A DNA stretch of 64,000 bases from CAVOAK01 sp965217615. GTDB taxonomy: Bacteria > Pseudomonadota > Alphaproteobacteria > UBA8366 > CAVOAK01. Positions within the stretch are counted from its first letter, which is position 1, and each line of letters starts with the position of its first letter. Of the stretch, positions 25,834-34,933 are shown piece by piece. The notes beneath the pieces were generated by a model. That model had not been told where the DNA came from. It was given only the letters and a program-made list of their open reading frames with translations, and ran no database searches. The stretch lies in contig CBDCIT010000026.1 in the NCBI GenBank assembly GCA_965217615.1, positions 50,194 through 114,193 of the forward strand, written 5' to 3'. The position numbers and the translations under genes were made by a program.

Positions 25834-26622
25834 CTAAAGTACGGCGACCACATACAACATTACGAAGAGCTCGGCAGTCTGTTGGACTGCCCCCAACAAG
25901 TCGCCGTTATAGCCACCGAGGTACCGCCGCGCTAGATGACCGCCGACCCAGGCTGCGAGTGCCGCCAACGCTGATGCCAGAAGTCCCATCGTTGGCCCTA
26001 GACAGACGATCGCTAAAACACCGCCGGCAATCGCCGCGACGGCAGCGGATTTTCGTGACGGTGTACCCGACGCAGCAGCACGGCCCGTCTCGCTCGCCAG
26101 CGGCAATTGCATCATAAGCCACGGCAAGACTCCCCGAGATAGGCTAGCGGCAGCGACAAACGCCAACGCTACAGACAACCAATCTGCGAGAGCGGCGAGC
26201 GCACCCGCTTTCACCAGAATGCTGAATATAAGCGCGAGCGTGCCAAAGGCGCCGATGCGACTGTCGCGCATAATTTTCAACCGCGCGTCGGGCGTTGAAC
26301 CACCTCCCAGTCCGTCGGCGGTGTCAGCGAGTCCGTCTTCGTGGAGCGCACCAGTGGCCAGTACGACAGCGGCGAGCGCGATCAACGCGGCCAAGAATGT
26401 CGGCAAGCCGATCGCGATAGCGGCAGCAAATGCTGCGCCTCCGATTACGCCGAGAAGTGCGCCTACGAATGGGAAGGCCCAGGCAGCGGCTGCAAGTTCG
26501 GTACGCAGTTCGCTTTCTCGTCCGATCGGGATGCGCGTAAGAAATCGAATCGCCGTGACGATGTCACGGTGCCAGTTCGACAGCGTGGCGCCGCCGCGGG
26601 ACTCATCGAACCTGTCAGACAT
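25834..26622 (-). CDS. cobV: Adenosylcobinamide-GDP ribazoletransferase
   Basis: Membrane cobalamin synthase that joins adenosylcobinamide-GDP and alpha-ribazole (CobS in Salmonella naming). AIRFLTRIPIG at the N-terminus, the metal-binding HEDGLADTADGLGG, MRDSRIGAFGTLAL, and several membrane helices are seen. ATG at 26622 gives about 262 residues; a longer upstream frame is not needed. It is divergent from cobT with about 98 bases between them, which must hold both promoters. Confidence 0.94.
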   Translation of the reverse strand: MSDRFDESRGGATLSNWHRDIVTAIRFLTRIPIGRESELRTELAAAAWAFPFVGALLGVIGGAAFAAAIAIGLPTFLAALIALAAVVLATGALHEDGLADTADGLGGGSTPDARLKIMRDSRIGAFGTLALIFSILVKAGALAALADWLSVALAFVAAASLSRGVLPWLMMQLPLASETGRAAASGTPSRKSAAVAAIAGGVLAIVCLGPTMGLLASALAALAAWVGGHLARRYLGGYNGDLLGAVQQTAELFVMLYVVAVL

Positions 26623-26720
26623 TTCATTGACGGATTGCGTGGAGGGTTGCACTTCAATATTAAAGCAGTCCGGCGGTGCGGCCAATGCGCGCCCGCATTT
26701 GCAGATGACGGGGAGGCATT

Positions 26721-27746
26721 GTGGCAGCTTCGCAAGCAACCACTTCTTTTGACGAGATCCGAACGATTGTCGCCGATCTTCCAGGGGTCGATCAATCCTC
26801 GGCCGATCTTGCGCGCGACCGTGAAGGCCAACTAACCAAGCCGCCGGGCGCCCTCGGACGGCTCGAATCATTGGCCGAGTGGCTGGCCGCTTGGCAAGGC
26901 CGCCATCCCGCACGGATTGAGCGGGCCCGTGTCGCAGTTTTTGCCGGAAACCACGGCGTGGCTGCGCGCGGCGTCTCCGCCTTTCCGTCGACTGTAACTG
27001 CCCAGATGGTAGCGAACTTTCAGGCTGGCGGGGCGGCGGTGAACCAGCTCTGCGCGCTGATGGATGCAGAGCTCAAAGTCTACGAGATGTCGCTCGACCA
27101 ACCGACCTGCGACTTTACATCCGAGCCGGCAATGAGCGAGGCGGAATGCGCACGCTCGATTGCCTACGGCATGACGGCTGTCGAGGATGGGATCGATGTA
27201 ATTTGTCTCGGTGAAATGGGTATCGCCAATACGACCAGCGCGGCCGCTCTATGCCTTGCCCTGTTCGGAGGCACCGCGAAGGACTGGACTGGACCCGGAA
27301 CAGGTGTCGCCGGACCTCAGCTCGATTTAAAGACGCGCGTCGTCGCAGAGGCAGTGGAGCTGCATGCGTCGGCGCTGGAAGATCCGTTCGAAATACTTCG
27401 TCATCTCGGGGGTCATGAACTCTCCGCTATTGTCGGCGCGGTAATTGCCGCGCGCGTGGCGCGCGTTCCTGTCATTCTCGATGGGTACGCCACGACGGCC
27501 GCCGCGGCTATTGTCCATAAACTCGGGGATGGCATGCTCGATCACGTCGTTGTCGGCCATTTGTCGGCCGAACCGGCACACGTGCGCCTGCTTGATCAGA
27601 TAGATAAACCACCGCTGCTCAATCTTGATATGCGGTTGGGCGAGGCGTCGGGTGCTGTGCTTGCGCTTGCATTGCTGCGTGCCGCAGCAGCCTGCCATGC
27701 GGGCATGGCGACATTCGCGGAAGCCGGCGTCAGCGATAAGTCTTAA
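26721..27746 (+). CDS. cobT: Nicotinate-nucleotide:dimethylbenzimidazole phosphoribosyltransferase
   Basis: Activates 5,6-dimethylbenzimidazole to alpha-ribazole-phosphate (CobU in Pseudomonas naming). GNHGVAARGVSAFPSTVTAQM-type base-binding region, LGEMGIANTTSAAAL, and the C-terminal RLGEASGAVLALALLRAA with the catalytic Glu are present. Start is GTG with GGGAGG upstream. It converges on the ABC permease gene, 7 bases away. Confidence 0.95.
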   Translation: MAASQATTSFDEIRTIVADLPGVDQSSADLARDREGQLTKPPGALGRLESLAEWLAAWQGRHPARIERARVAVFAGNHGVAARGVSAFPSTVTAQMVANFQAGGAAVNQLCALMDAELKVYEMSLDQPTCDFTSEPAMSEAECARSIAYGMTAVEDGIDVICLGEMGIANTTSAAALCLALFGGTAKDWTGPGTGVAGPQLDLKTRVVAEAVELHASALEDPFEILRHLGGHELSAIVGAVIAARVARVPVILDGYATTAAAAIVHKLGDGMLDHVVVGHLSAEPAHVRLLDQIDKPPLLNLDMRLGEASGAVLALALLRAAAACHAGMATFAEAGVSDKS

Positions 27747-27753
27747 CGCAGGT

Positions 27754-28602
27754 TCACTCGCCGATTTGCAGTAATAGTCCGCGACTTCGCGCTACGCGGA
27801 AGGAATAGAGAAACGCGATCAGGCCCAGTGCCAAATAGAACGCGTTCAATGCCATCGATTGCATGAGCAATTCACCGCGGAACGACGTTTCGAAAAGCAC
27901 CGTGCGCATGCCCTCGAATACGTAGGCGGGCGGCATCGCCCAGGCGACGGCCTGAAGCCAGTCGGGAAGCACGGACACTGGATAATAGATTGCGCTAATC
28001 GGCGCGATCGCGAACACAGCGAGCCAGGCAAAACTCTCGGCGCCAAGCCCGGCCCGCAGAATAAGCGCGGTAATCATCATGCCGAGCGCCCAGCCGAAGA
28101 CCAATAAGTTGACGAAGAATGCGATCAGCGGAAGGCCGATTTCGTAAATCGAATAATGATAGAGCGGGATCGCAACAAATGTCGCCGGTAGCACGCCAAG
28201 CAGTGTCCGCAGGAAGCTGATGCAGGTCAGCCCCGCAATCATTTCATACGGTCGAAGAGGGCTGACGAAAAGGTGGCCCAGGTTGCGAGACCACATCTCT
28301 TCAAGGAACGAAATCGAATACCCCATTTGGCTCCGGAACAGAATGTCCCAAAGCAGGACCGCGGCAATCAGCACGCCGCTGGCCTCGGCCACCCAAGATG
28401 AATTTGTCAGAAGATGCTTGGTTATGAAGCCCCAGAGTACGAGCTGGAACATTGGCCAGTAGATGAGCTCCAGCATACGGGGCCATGAGCCGATAAGAAG
28501 ATACAAATAGCGCAGGACAAGGGCAGAAATGCGCCGCGCTGAGACCGGTCCATCGCGGCCGCGTGCGGCGCCTGCCATAGACTCAGGAGTGTCCGCGGAC
28601 AT
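27754..28602 (-). CDS. ABC-2 type transporter permease
   Basis: 282 residues with six hydrophobic segments and the ABC-2 pattern (LIYWPMFQLVLWGFI, then GLTCISFLRTLLGVLPA and APISAIYYPVSVLP). It starts 4 bases after the ATPase gene and forms an exporter with it. Substrate cannot be told. The partner ATPase carries a frameshift, so the pair may be dying. Confidence 0.88.
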   Translation of the reverse strand: MSADTPESMAGAARGRDGPVSARRISALVLRYLYLLIGSWPRMLELIYWPMFQLVLWGFITKHLLTNSSWVAEASGVLIAAVLLWDILFRSQMGYSISFLEEMWSRNLGHLFVSPLRPYEMIAGLTCISFLRTLLGVLPATFVAIPLYHYSIYEIGLPLIAFFVNLLVFGWALGMMITALILRAGLGAESFAWLAVFAIAPISAIYYPVSVLPDWLQAVAWAMPPAYVFEGMRTVLFETSFRGELLMQSMALNAFYLALGLIAFLYSFRVARSRGLLLQIGE

Positions 28603-28606
28603 CGGG

Positions 28607-29340
28607 TCAGGCCGCAGCTTCTCGGTTCCGGGCTATGTCGAGGAATACCTCTTCGAGTGTCTGTCTGCCGTAGCGCTTGATCAGATCCGCTGGCGGGCCC
28701 TCGTCTTCCAGTCGGCCACGTCGGAGCATCAAGACATGGCTGCACATCGTTCGACCTCGGCCATATTGTGGCTGGCCAACAGAATCGCAGCGTTGGTTCG
28801 CTTCTGGTACGCCTCCAAATAGCCGCGTATCCAGTCCGCAGTTTCAGGGTCAAGGCTGGCGGTCGGCTCGTCCAGTAGCAGTAGCTCGGGCTCGTTCAGG
28901 AGGGACTTGGCAAGCATGACCCTTGTCCTCTGGCCGGCGGGCCCCATCAACTCAACCAGATCCAAGTCGGCGGCAAGTACCGCAAGCCGATCGCGGATCC
29001 GGTCGAGGCCATAGAGCATGGCATAGACGGTAAGGTTTTGACGGACGGTAAGACGCTGCGGCAGATCGATATACGGCGACGAGAAACTCATGCGTGCCAA
29101 TGCGCGATAGCGGTTCCGGAGCATATCTTCGCCAAAGACTCGGATCCTTCCCGACGTCGGTAAGAGGAGTCCGAGAATCATCGTAATCGTGGACGTCTTT
29201 CCCGCGCCGTTTCCACCCAGCAACGCGGTGGTCGACTTTGCGGAGACCGAGAAGCTCACGTTATCGACCGCCACAATATCGCCGAAGCGTTTGCTAAGGT
29301 TTTCGACCTGAATCACGGGGGTTTCGTTCGTCACGGGCAT
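28607..29340 (-). pseudogene. ABC transporter ATPase, frameshifted near C-terminus
   Basis: The N-terminal part has Walker A LLGGNGAGKTSTITMIL, a signature-like GPAGQRTRVMLAKSLLNEP, and Walker B LLLLDEPTASLDPE followed by the H-loop ASHNMAEVER. Directly after that (about 28748) one base is missing. The expected continuation MCSHVLMLRRGRLEDEG and EEVFLDIARNREAAA up to the stop at 28607 is in the next frame. The signature reads GPAGQ rather than LSGGQ, an oddity. Start is ATG at 29340, or eight codons earlier at 29364. Confidence 0.82.
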
Positions 29341-29562
29341 CCTTATGAGGCAGCCGACGTTCAATTACTAGCGCGGATTCGCGCGCTCGGGCCGGTAACG
29401 CGCAAGACTTGAACCTGCAATGGACCGGCGGGACTTCGACGTGATTAGCACGGGCGGCGGGGCGGAGTGGAATGTCGATAACAAACTGAGTTGACCGCTT
29501 TATGCACCATATGAATTGACCGCTTCTGTTGTGGTGGTTTGGCTCGGTCGCGTCGAAGCGGG

Positions 29563-30738
29563 TCACGCGGCCTGGAGCCTGTCGTCGTCGATGGTTTCGC
29601 CGTCGGCGCGGTAGCGCGCCAGACACCTGGGTCCGTGGAAGACGGCCAGGTGGCCGTCGGGATATTCGTGCACCCGGACCTGCGCCTTGACGTAGTGGTG
29701 GCGGTGGCGATCGGCCGGGATCTGCAGCGTGCGGTTCTTGTAGCGCACGGTGTTGTCGCCCGCGACGACGCGGTCCTCCTGGGCGCAGAGGATGTCCTCG
29801 AGCGTGCCGGCAAAAGCCACGAAGGCCGAGCCGGTGTCCGCGGCCGGGCGGGCGAAGCGGGCGTTGTGCGCCGGCCAGAAGAGCTCCTCGAGAAAGCGAT
29901 TGGCCTCGGCCATGGTGGCGATCCCGGCGAGGCGCAGCTCCTGGGGCAGGCGCTTCTGCAAGGTCCCGAACATGCGCTCCGAGCGGCCCCGGGCCTGCGG
30001 CGAATAGGCCGCGATCAACTCGATGCCGAGCTGCGCCAAGGCCCGGCCGATCTGGGTCGGGTTGTCCTTGTCCACACCGCCGCCTGCCTCGGGCGTGTGC
30101 CAGTAGTGCGAGGCCCGATCGGCGTAGAGCGAGCAGAACAGCCCGTTTTCGGCGATCACCTCGCCGAGCCCGCGGAACGTGCTCATCGTGCCCTCCTCGG
30201 CAACGAAGAAGCCCGAATAGACCTCCGATGTCGCATCGTCCATGGTCACGATCAGATCCCACCACTGGCCCGCAACCCACTCGTGGCTCGAGCCGTCCTG
30301 GTGCAGCATCATCCCCACCACCGGTCGGCGCGGCCGCTTCCGGCGGTGCGCCCCGCGCCTGGGCGCCGGCTTGATCTTGCCGTGCGCCTGCAAGCTCAGG
30401 CGAAGCCAGTTGTAGCTCAGCCCGAAGCCATGCTCGCAGACCAGCTTCTCGTGGAAGTGCTTGGCCGTGAAGTCCGGGTAGCGCGTCTCGAACAGCTCCA
30501 GCACCCGCATCACCTCGTCCACCGGCGCGCGGCGCGCCGAGACCCGCCCAAGGCGCCGGTCGTACAAACCCGCGGCACCCTCGGCCTCATAGCGCTCCCG
30601 CCAGCGCCGGAACGTCCGCTCCGACATGCCCAGGATCTCCGAGGCCTCGGCCTGGCTCAAATCACCCCGATAACAACGTCCGTAGACATCCTCGAACTTC
30701 ATCAATCTCAGTCCCTGCAACTGCTCCGTCCGGCGCAT
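29563..30738 (-). CDS. ISNCY/IS1202-type transposase, copy A
   Basis: About 391 residues. An N-terminal helix-turn-helix (LSQAEASEILGMSERTFRRW) is followed by an integrase-like DDE core (MMLHQDGSSHEWVAG, LIVTMDDATSEVYSG, SLYADRASHYWHTP, then YSPQARGRSERMFGTLQ with the Glu) and a C-terminal beta domain (DNTVRYKNRTLQIP). The ATG at 30738 has GGAGGA six bases upstream. It differs from copy B in two or so residues (EGAAG/EGAEG; APVDE/APADE). The frame is intact. Confidence 0.9.
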   Translation of the reverse strand: MRRTEQLQGLRLMKFEDVYGRCYRGDLSQAEASEILGMSERTFRRWRERYEAEGAAGLYDRRLGRVSARRAPVDEVMRVLELFETRYPDFTAKHFHEKLVCEHGFGLSYNWLRLSLQAHGKIKPAPRRGAHRRKRPRRPVVGMMLHQDGSSHEWVAGQWWDLIVTMDDATSEVYSGFFVAEEGTMSTFRGLGEVIAENGLFCSLYADRASHYWHTPEAGGGVDKDNPTQIGRALAQLGIELIAAYSPQARGRSERMFGTLQKRLPQELRLAGIATMAEANRFLEELFWPAHNARFARPAADTGSAFVAFAGTLEDILCAQEDRVVAGDNTVRYKNRTLQIPADRHRHHYVKAQVRVHEYPDGHLAVFHGPRCLARYRADGETIDDDRLQAA

Positions 30739-30742
30739 CCGA

Positions 30743-30762
30743 TTCCTCCAGATTTGGAGGAA
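30743..30762 (-). promoter_or_regulatory. Hairpin over transposase ribosome site, copy A
   Basis: On the minus strand TTCCTCCA, a 4-base loop, then TGGAGGAA form an 8-bp stem. The 3' arm holds the GGAGGA Shine-Dalgarno sequence of the transposase. Folding would limit translation. Confidence 0.55.
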
Positions 30763-30820
30763 ATCTAAAACCGGACAGATCATCTGTTACATAGACCGGT
30801 CATATCGTGTGTTAGCGACA

Positions 30821-31239
30821 AAGAATTGCACGGGTGTCGCCCAGTAGTCCTTCTTTCGGTAAACTCTCGGGTCCACCTTGTAGAGCCATTTATTGACGTA
30901 AGTGTTGACCCTTTCGAGTTGCTGGCTCGGCTGTTCCTTGGCGATTTGTTTGAGAAACATGCGCCAGCGCGCGATGTGGCATTTTTCAACAGCGGTCGGG
31001 CGGCATTTCTTGAGTTCCGACGGCTCTTCCTTAAGGTAGCGGTCGAGCGTCGCGCCCCATTTGGTAAACTTTTCGAGTTTCGTCGATGACTTCTCGGACG
31101 TGCCGAACAGTTTGATTTTCGTAGAGGTAGCAGCTTGTACCGGCGAGATTGTCATCGCGACGATCAGGGCTGCAAGCAGAGTTGGCGCCTTCCAAGCGAT
31201 AGTCTTCGGCAACGTTTGGCCAGCTATTCCGCTCGTCAT
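30821..31239 (-). pseudogene. LapG-like (BTLCP) periplasmic cysteine protease, 3' end lost
   Basis: The remaining part has a signal peptide (APTLLAALIVAMTISPVQA), then EKFTKWGATLDRYLKEE, WRMFLKQ, and VNTYVNKWLYKVDPRVYRKKDYWATPVQFF, the lead-up to the catalytic site of bacterial transglutaminase-like cysteine proteinases. The expected GDCEDYA-type catalytic Cys, His and Asp are gone, because the reading frame enters the IS1202-type end at 30820. BTLCP/LapG proteins cleave surface adhesins under control of a c-di-GMP receptor. It is divergent from the membrane sensor at 31411, 171 bases apart. Confidence 0.78.
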
Positions 31240-31410
31240 CGGAGTTATCACCGCTCGTTGGTCGGCACGCAGCCTTGTTTCAACTGACGCAACAAGCAGA
31301 ATATAATGAAGCCTCTTAGATAATTCACTGCCGATTGCCGCTATTTCTCTGCTGTTCACGGGCATTTGAGCCGGAGGGAATTTTTTAGCGATGTGTTTGG
31401 GGGACATTGC

Positions 31411-33186
31411 GTGACCGAATCGACAGAGTCTCGTGGCTTTTCGCTCTTTGGCGTCTCGTTGAAAATGATGCTGACTGGCGCGGCGCTTGTGATTGCCGCC
31501 GTCGTCGGAACCTTCCTGGTACTACAGTTCGCGGTCTCGGAACGGGAACGTGAACTCAAACAGTGGCAGGTGAGGCTAGGCATCGTTGCCGACAGTCGGC
31601 TCGCGGATGTCGAAGGTTGGCTTGGCGAGCAGTTGGACGAACTTACCGCTCTTGCCGAAACGCCTCGCTGCAGCTCTACATGACGATCCTCGACGAGGAC
31701 GATGACAGCTCCGGTGACGAGGCGGAGGCTTCCTTCCTCGGAAATTTGCTGACGGCGGTCTCCGAGCGGGCGGGGTTTGCTCCACGGTTCGAACAAGCTG
31801 AGGTTTCCGCCAATGTTGCGCAAATTGGGGTTGCCGGTATTGCTCTGGTCGACCGCGACGGCGAGGTTGTAGTCGCGAGTCCGGAGATGCCGCCGGTCGC
31901 TGGTATCCTAAGCTCGTTTATCGAGAATACGCCGAAGGGCGAACGGGCCATATCCGATATCTATTTGGGATCGGGCGGCAAACCGACGATGTCGTTCGCT
32001 GTGCCGGTCTTTGCGGTCCAGGGCGATGAAAGCGCCGCGTCGCAAATCGGTGTCGTCGTCGGCGTTAAGGAAATCGCCGCCGAGCTCTACCCGCTTCTCA
32101 AGCAGCCTGGCAACACGGATGCAACATCGGAAGCCTTGCTGGTTCGGAGGTCCGGGGCGACCATTGAGTACCTCTCGCCGCTTTCGGATGGCACGGGAGC
32201 GCTTAAGCGCAAGCTTTCCGTGGATACCCCCGAATTGGCGGCGATGTTTGCGATCGGCACACCTAGCGGTTTCGGCACATTTCGCGATTATCGCGATCAG
32301 GACGTGCTCGTTACCTCGCGTGCTATCGCCGCTGTCCCGTGGTCCCTGCTTTACAAAATCGATACGTCCGAGGCTCTGGCCGAGTCGGAGCGGCGGCTCA
32401 CACAGATGATGGTGGCTTTCTTTTTGATCATGGGGCTTGTGTTGGCAGGCATGCTCGCGCTTTGGTTTTTTGGGACCTCGACCCGCGCCAAAGAGGCGGC
32501 GGATAAATTCGAGCAGCTTGCCAACAGGTTTCAGGGTCAGCGCAATTTCATGCATCTCGTTACCGACAGCCAACCTAACGCAATCATCATTCTCGACGAT
32601 CACGCGCGCTACCGATGGTTCAACCAGGTGGCGCTGGATATGAGTGGCCTCGAACGAGCTGATCTCTTCAACAAGACCGTTACCGCCGTGCTTGGTCCGG
32701 TGGAAGGCAAGAGAGTGGATGGATGGGTCAAGGAGTGCCTTGAAAATTCCGAGCCTATGAGTGTCACCCACGAGATGGAAGTGCCCGAAAAGGGCAGCGT
32801 TATCCACCGCTCTGATCTCATTCCGCTCGAGGCCCGCGAGGAGATGCCGCCGGGTGTATTGATGGTGAGCCAAGATATTTCCGAAACGATAAAGGAGCGC
32901 CAGCAACATGAACGAATCATGCGGCAACTTGTAAGCACACTTGTCAGCGTGGTTGATAGGCGGGATCCCTATTCGGCCAACCACTCGATCCATGTGGGTC
33001 AAGTCGCACATGCCGTCGCGGAAGAGATGGGGCTCGAAGACTCCCTGGTGGAAGCAGTGGAGATCGCAGGAAATCTCATGAATCTAGGCAAAATTTCGGT
33101 GCCCGAAGAGGTTCTCACGAAAACGGAGCGCTTGACCGAAGAGGAGGTCGCTTTGATTCGCGATAGTGTTCTGACGAGCGCCGACT
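31411..33186 (+). pseudogene. Membrane sensor with PAS and degenerate HD-GYP, 5' part
   Basis: Order of parts: membrane helix (MMLTGAALVIAAVVGTFLVL), periplasmic cache-like sensor of about 250 residues, second helix (MVAFFLIMGLVLAGMLALWFF), a PAS domain (LVTDSQPNAIIILDD), then the start of an HD-GYP domain (RRDPYSANHSIHVGQVAHAVAEEMG). The usual HDIGK reads MNLGK. One base is out of frame near 31668: the first part ends LAETPRCSST, whereas the continuing frame reads ASLQLYMTILDE. IS256 breaks it at 33186. Start is GTG 31411, with GGGGGA upstream. Confidence 0.8.
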
Positions 33187-34580
33187 GGTTGTGTCTCGAA
33201 AGTGGTGGAAATTGGTTTTGGCGCCTCTCCGAGCGGGCTGAGTTTTGCGGCGGTCAGGCCGCGCGGTCAAGGGTTTCGTCGGCGATTAGCTGATCGAGGG
33301 TTTCCCATCCATCGACTTTGCGCATCTGGATTTGGCCGGAAGCGAGGAGCGCCCAGAGGAGCATCGGCACTGTTTCGGGACACGGCAGCACGGTCTGTGT
33401 TTTGATCCGGCGCTTGAACTCCTCGTTGAGACGCTCAATGGCGTTGGTCGTTCGGGCTGATTTCCATTGGCTCTTGGACAGGCGCGTGAAGGTAAAGAGC
33501 TTGTCGCCCGCTTCTGTGAGGCTGTCCGCGACGGCCCTGCATTTCAGCCGCCACTTGCGGACAAACGTCTTGCGGCGGGTTTCCACCTCGGAGGCAGTGT
33601 CGGCATAGATCATATCGCGGTAATCTTCGCTCAGCTCGTCATGCATGTGTTTGGGAGCATGACCCAGAAGGTTGCGGTGCTTGTGCACGGTGCAGCGTTG
33701 AACGGGAAGGTCATCGCCCCAAAGCGCCGACAGAGCCGCCTCCAGTCCCGGCGCGCCATCGACGATGACAAACCTGGGCCGTTTCAGTCCACGCGCATCA
33801 AGGTCGTCGAGGAACTGGCGCCACGCCGCCTGGCTTTCTCCGCCCATATTCCCGATCGAAAGCAAGACCTTCTGGCCATCCCGGCGCACCCCTATAGCCG
33901 CGAGAACCGAGATGTTGGTGGCCTTGCGATCCAGTCGGGTCTTGATCACAGTGCCGTCAAGGATCAGCCGAACGATATCCTCATCCGCGAGGCCACGGCT
34001 GCACCAGGCGTCCCAATCGACCTTCACCTTGCGCCACGCCCGGCTCACAACGTCCTTGCTCACAGCACCCCGGAAGAGCCCGAACAGCGCGCGTTTCACC
34101 CGCCGCGTGTTGGTTCCGGACAGATACACCGAAGCGATCAGCGCCTCGGCCTTTCTGGTCAGCCGCTGGTAGCGCGGCAGCGCCCGCGAACGCCATTCCG
34201 ACGCCCGACCGTCTTCCTCAACGATCCGTGCACGCGGCACGCTCACCCTCTCGGTCCCGAATGTCCCCGTCAGTTGCCGCTCCCGGTGCCCGTTCCGATA
34301 CCCTTGCCGAAGCGCGTCCTCTCGACCGTATCGGCAGCGCCCGAGAAACTGCGCAAGTTCCTCCTCAAAAACGGCCTCGATCGTGGATCTGATGTTCTCC
34401 CGCAGCCGGTCCTCGAGCGGATCATAGCCGGCGTCATTGGCCAGTAGCGAAAGCGCGGAAGTCTCGGTAGTGTTCTTCATGGCGTGATCTCCTTGGCGGT
34501 GCTAGCCGCCGGTTGGGTGGTTGTCTTGTCACCCGGAGATTACGCCATCCTCAAATTTCCACCACTTTCGAGACACAGCC
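33187..34580 (-). mobile_element. IS256-family element with 8-bp target duplication
   Basis: The ends are near-identical inverted repeats starting GGTTGTGTCTCGAAAGTGG and GGCTGTGTCTCGAAAGTGG. The 8-bp direct repeat CGCCGACT lies at 33179-33186 and 34581-34588. Length 1394 bp. Removing the element with one repeat restores the interrupted frame (VLTSADLIKSIEF). A 198-bp piece of the same right end recurs at 62476-62673. Confidence 0.92.
33254..34480 (-). CDS. IS256-family transposase
   Basis: 408 residues, the mutator-type transposase. Visible are the N-terminal FEEELAQFLGRCRYGREDALRQGYRNGHRER region, the DDE Asp in VRLILDGTVIKT, FVIVDGAPGLEAAL (second Asp) and RTTNAIERLNEEFKRRIKTQ (Glu), with the C/H-rich VQRCTVHKHRNLLGH. 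The frame is intact and the element has its duplication, so it may be active. Confidence 0.93.
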   Translation of the reverse strand: MKNTTETSALSLLANDAGYDPLEDRLRENIRSTIEAVFEEELAQFLGRCRYGREDALRQGYRNGHRERQLTGTFGTERVSVPRARIVEEDGRASEWRSRALPRYQRLTRKAEALIASVYLSGTNTRRVKRALFGLFRGAVSKDVVSRAWRKVKVDWDAWCSRGLADEDIVRLILDGTVIKTRLDRKATNISVLAAIGVRRDGQKVLLSIGNMGGESQAAWRQFLDDLDARGLKRPRFVIVDGAPGLEAALSALWGDDLPVQRCTVHKHRNLLGHAPKHMHDELSEDYRDMIYADTASEVETRRKTFVRKWRLKCRAVADSLTEAGDKLFTFTRLSKSQWKSARTTNAIERLNEEFKRRIKTQTVLPCPETVPMLLWALLASGQIQMRKVDGWETLDQLIADETLDRAA

Positions 34581-34588
34581 CGCCGACT

Positions 34589-34917
34589 TGATCAAGAGCA
34601 TTGAATTTGACGGGCCGGTCGAGGAAACATTTCGGCAGTTGTTGAAGAATTATGATGGTAGCGGCGTGCCCAATGGGCTCGAAGGTGATGACATCAGTAT
34701 TACTGCGCGGGTTGTCGCCGCCGCTAACGCGTTCGTTGGCATGGTTAGCGCGCGTTCGTGGCGGCCCGGCATGAACATTGACGACGCGGTCAATACGTTG
34801 ATGCAGGAAACAGGTAAGAAGTTTGATCGGCGCGCCATTTCGGCGCTCGCAAATTATATCGAAAACCGAGCTGGTCGCGAGGAATGGCGGTCGTTCGGAG
34901 AAGCGCCGACAGAGTAA
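34589..34917 (+). pseudogene. Degenerate HD-GYP sensor, 3' part
   Basis: Continues the gene begun at 31411: LIKSIEFDGPVEETFRQLLKNYDGSGVPNGL, ARVVAAANAFVGMVSARSWRPG, and a C-terminal helix to EAPTE. In working HD-GYP phosphodiesterases the region is HHE...DGSGYP; here His-His-Glu is replaced (LLKNYDGSGVP). Together with MNLGK this means the domain was already non-catalytic before the IS insertion. The ancestral protein was therefore probably a receptor rather than an enzyme. Confidence 0.78.
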
Positions 34918-34933
34918 TGTCTGGGGAAAGCCA

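Larger units (their letters stand above)
29473..30820 (-). mobile_element. IS1202/ISNCY-type element, copy A (no target duplication)
   Basis: 1348 bp with imperfect inverted ends beginning TGTCGATAACAAAC and TGTCGCTAACACAC. It is almost identical in sequence and exactly equal in length to the copy at 47655-49002. No matching direct repeat is seen between the flanks, unlike the other copy, and the right flank is a gene cut off mid-frame. This points to recombination or deletion after insertion. Confidence 0.87.

Noticed and set aside
29539..30768. 409-residue plus-strand frame opposite the IS1202-type transposase, also at 47721-48950
   Set aside because: Shadow of a clear DDE transposase; repeated only because the element is repeated.
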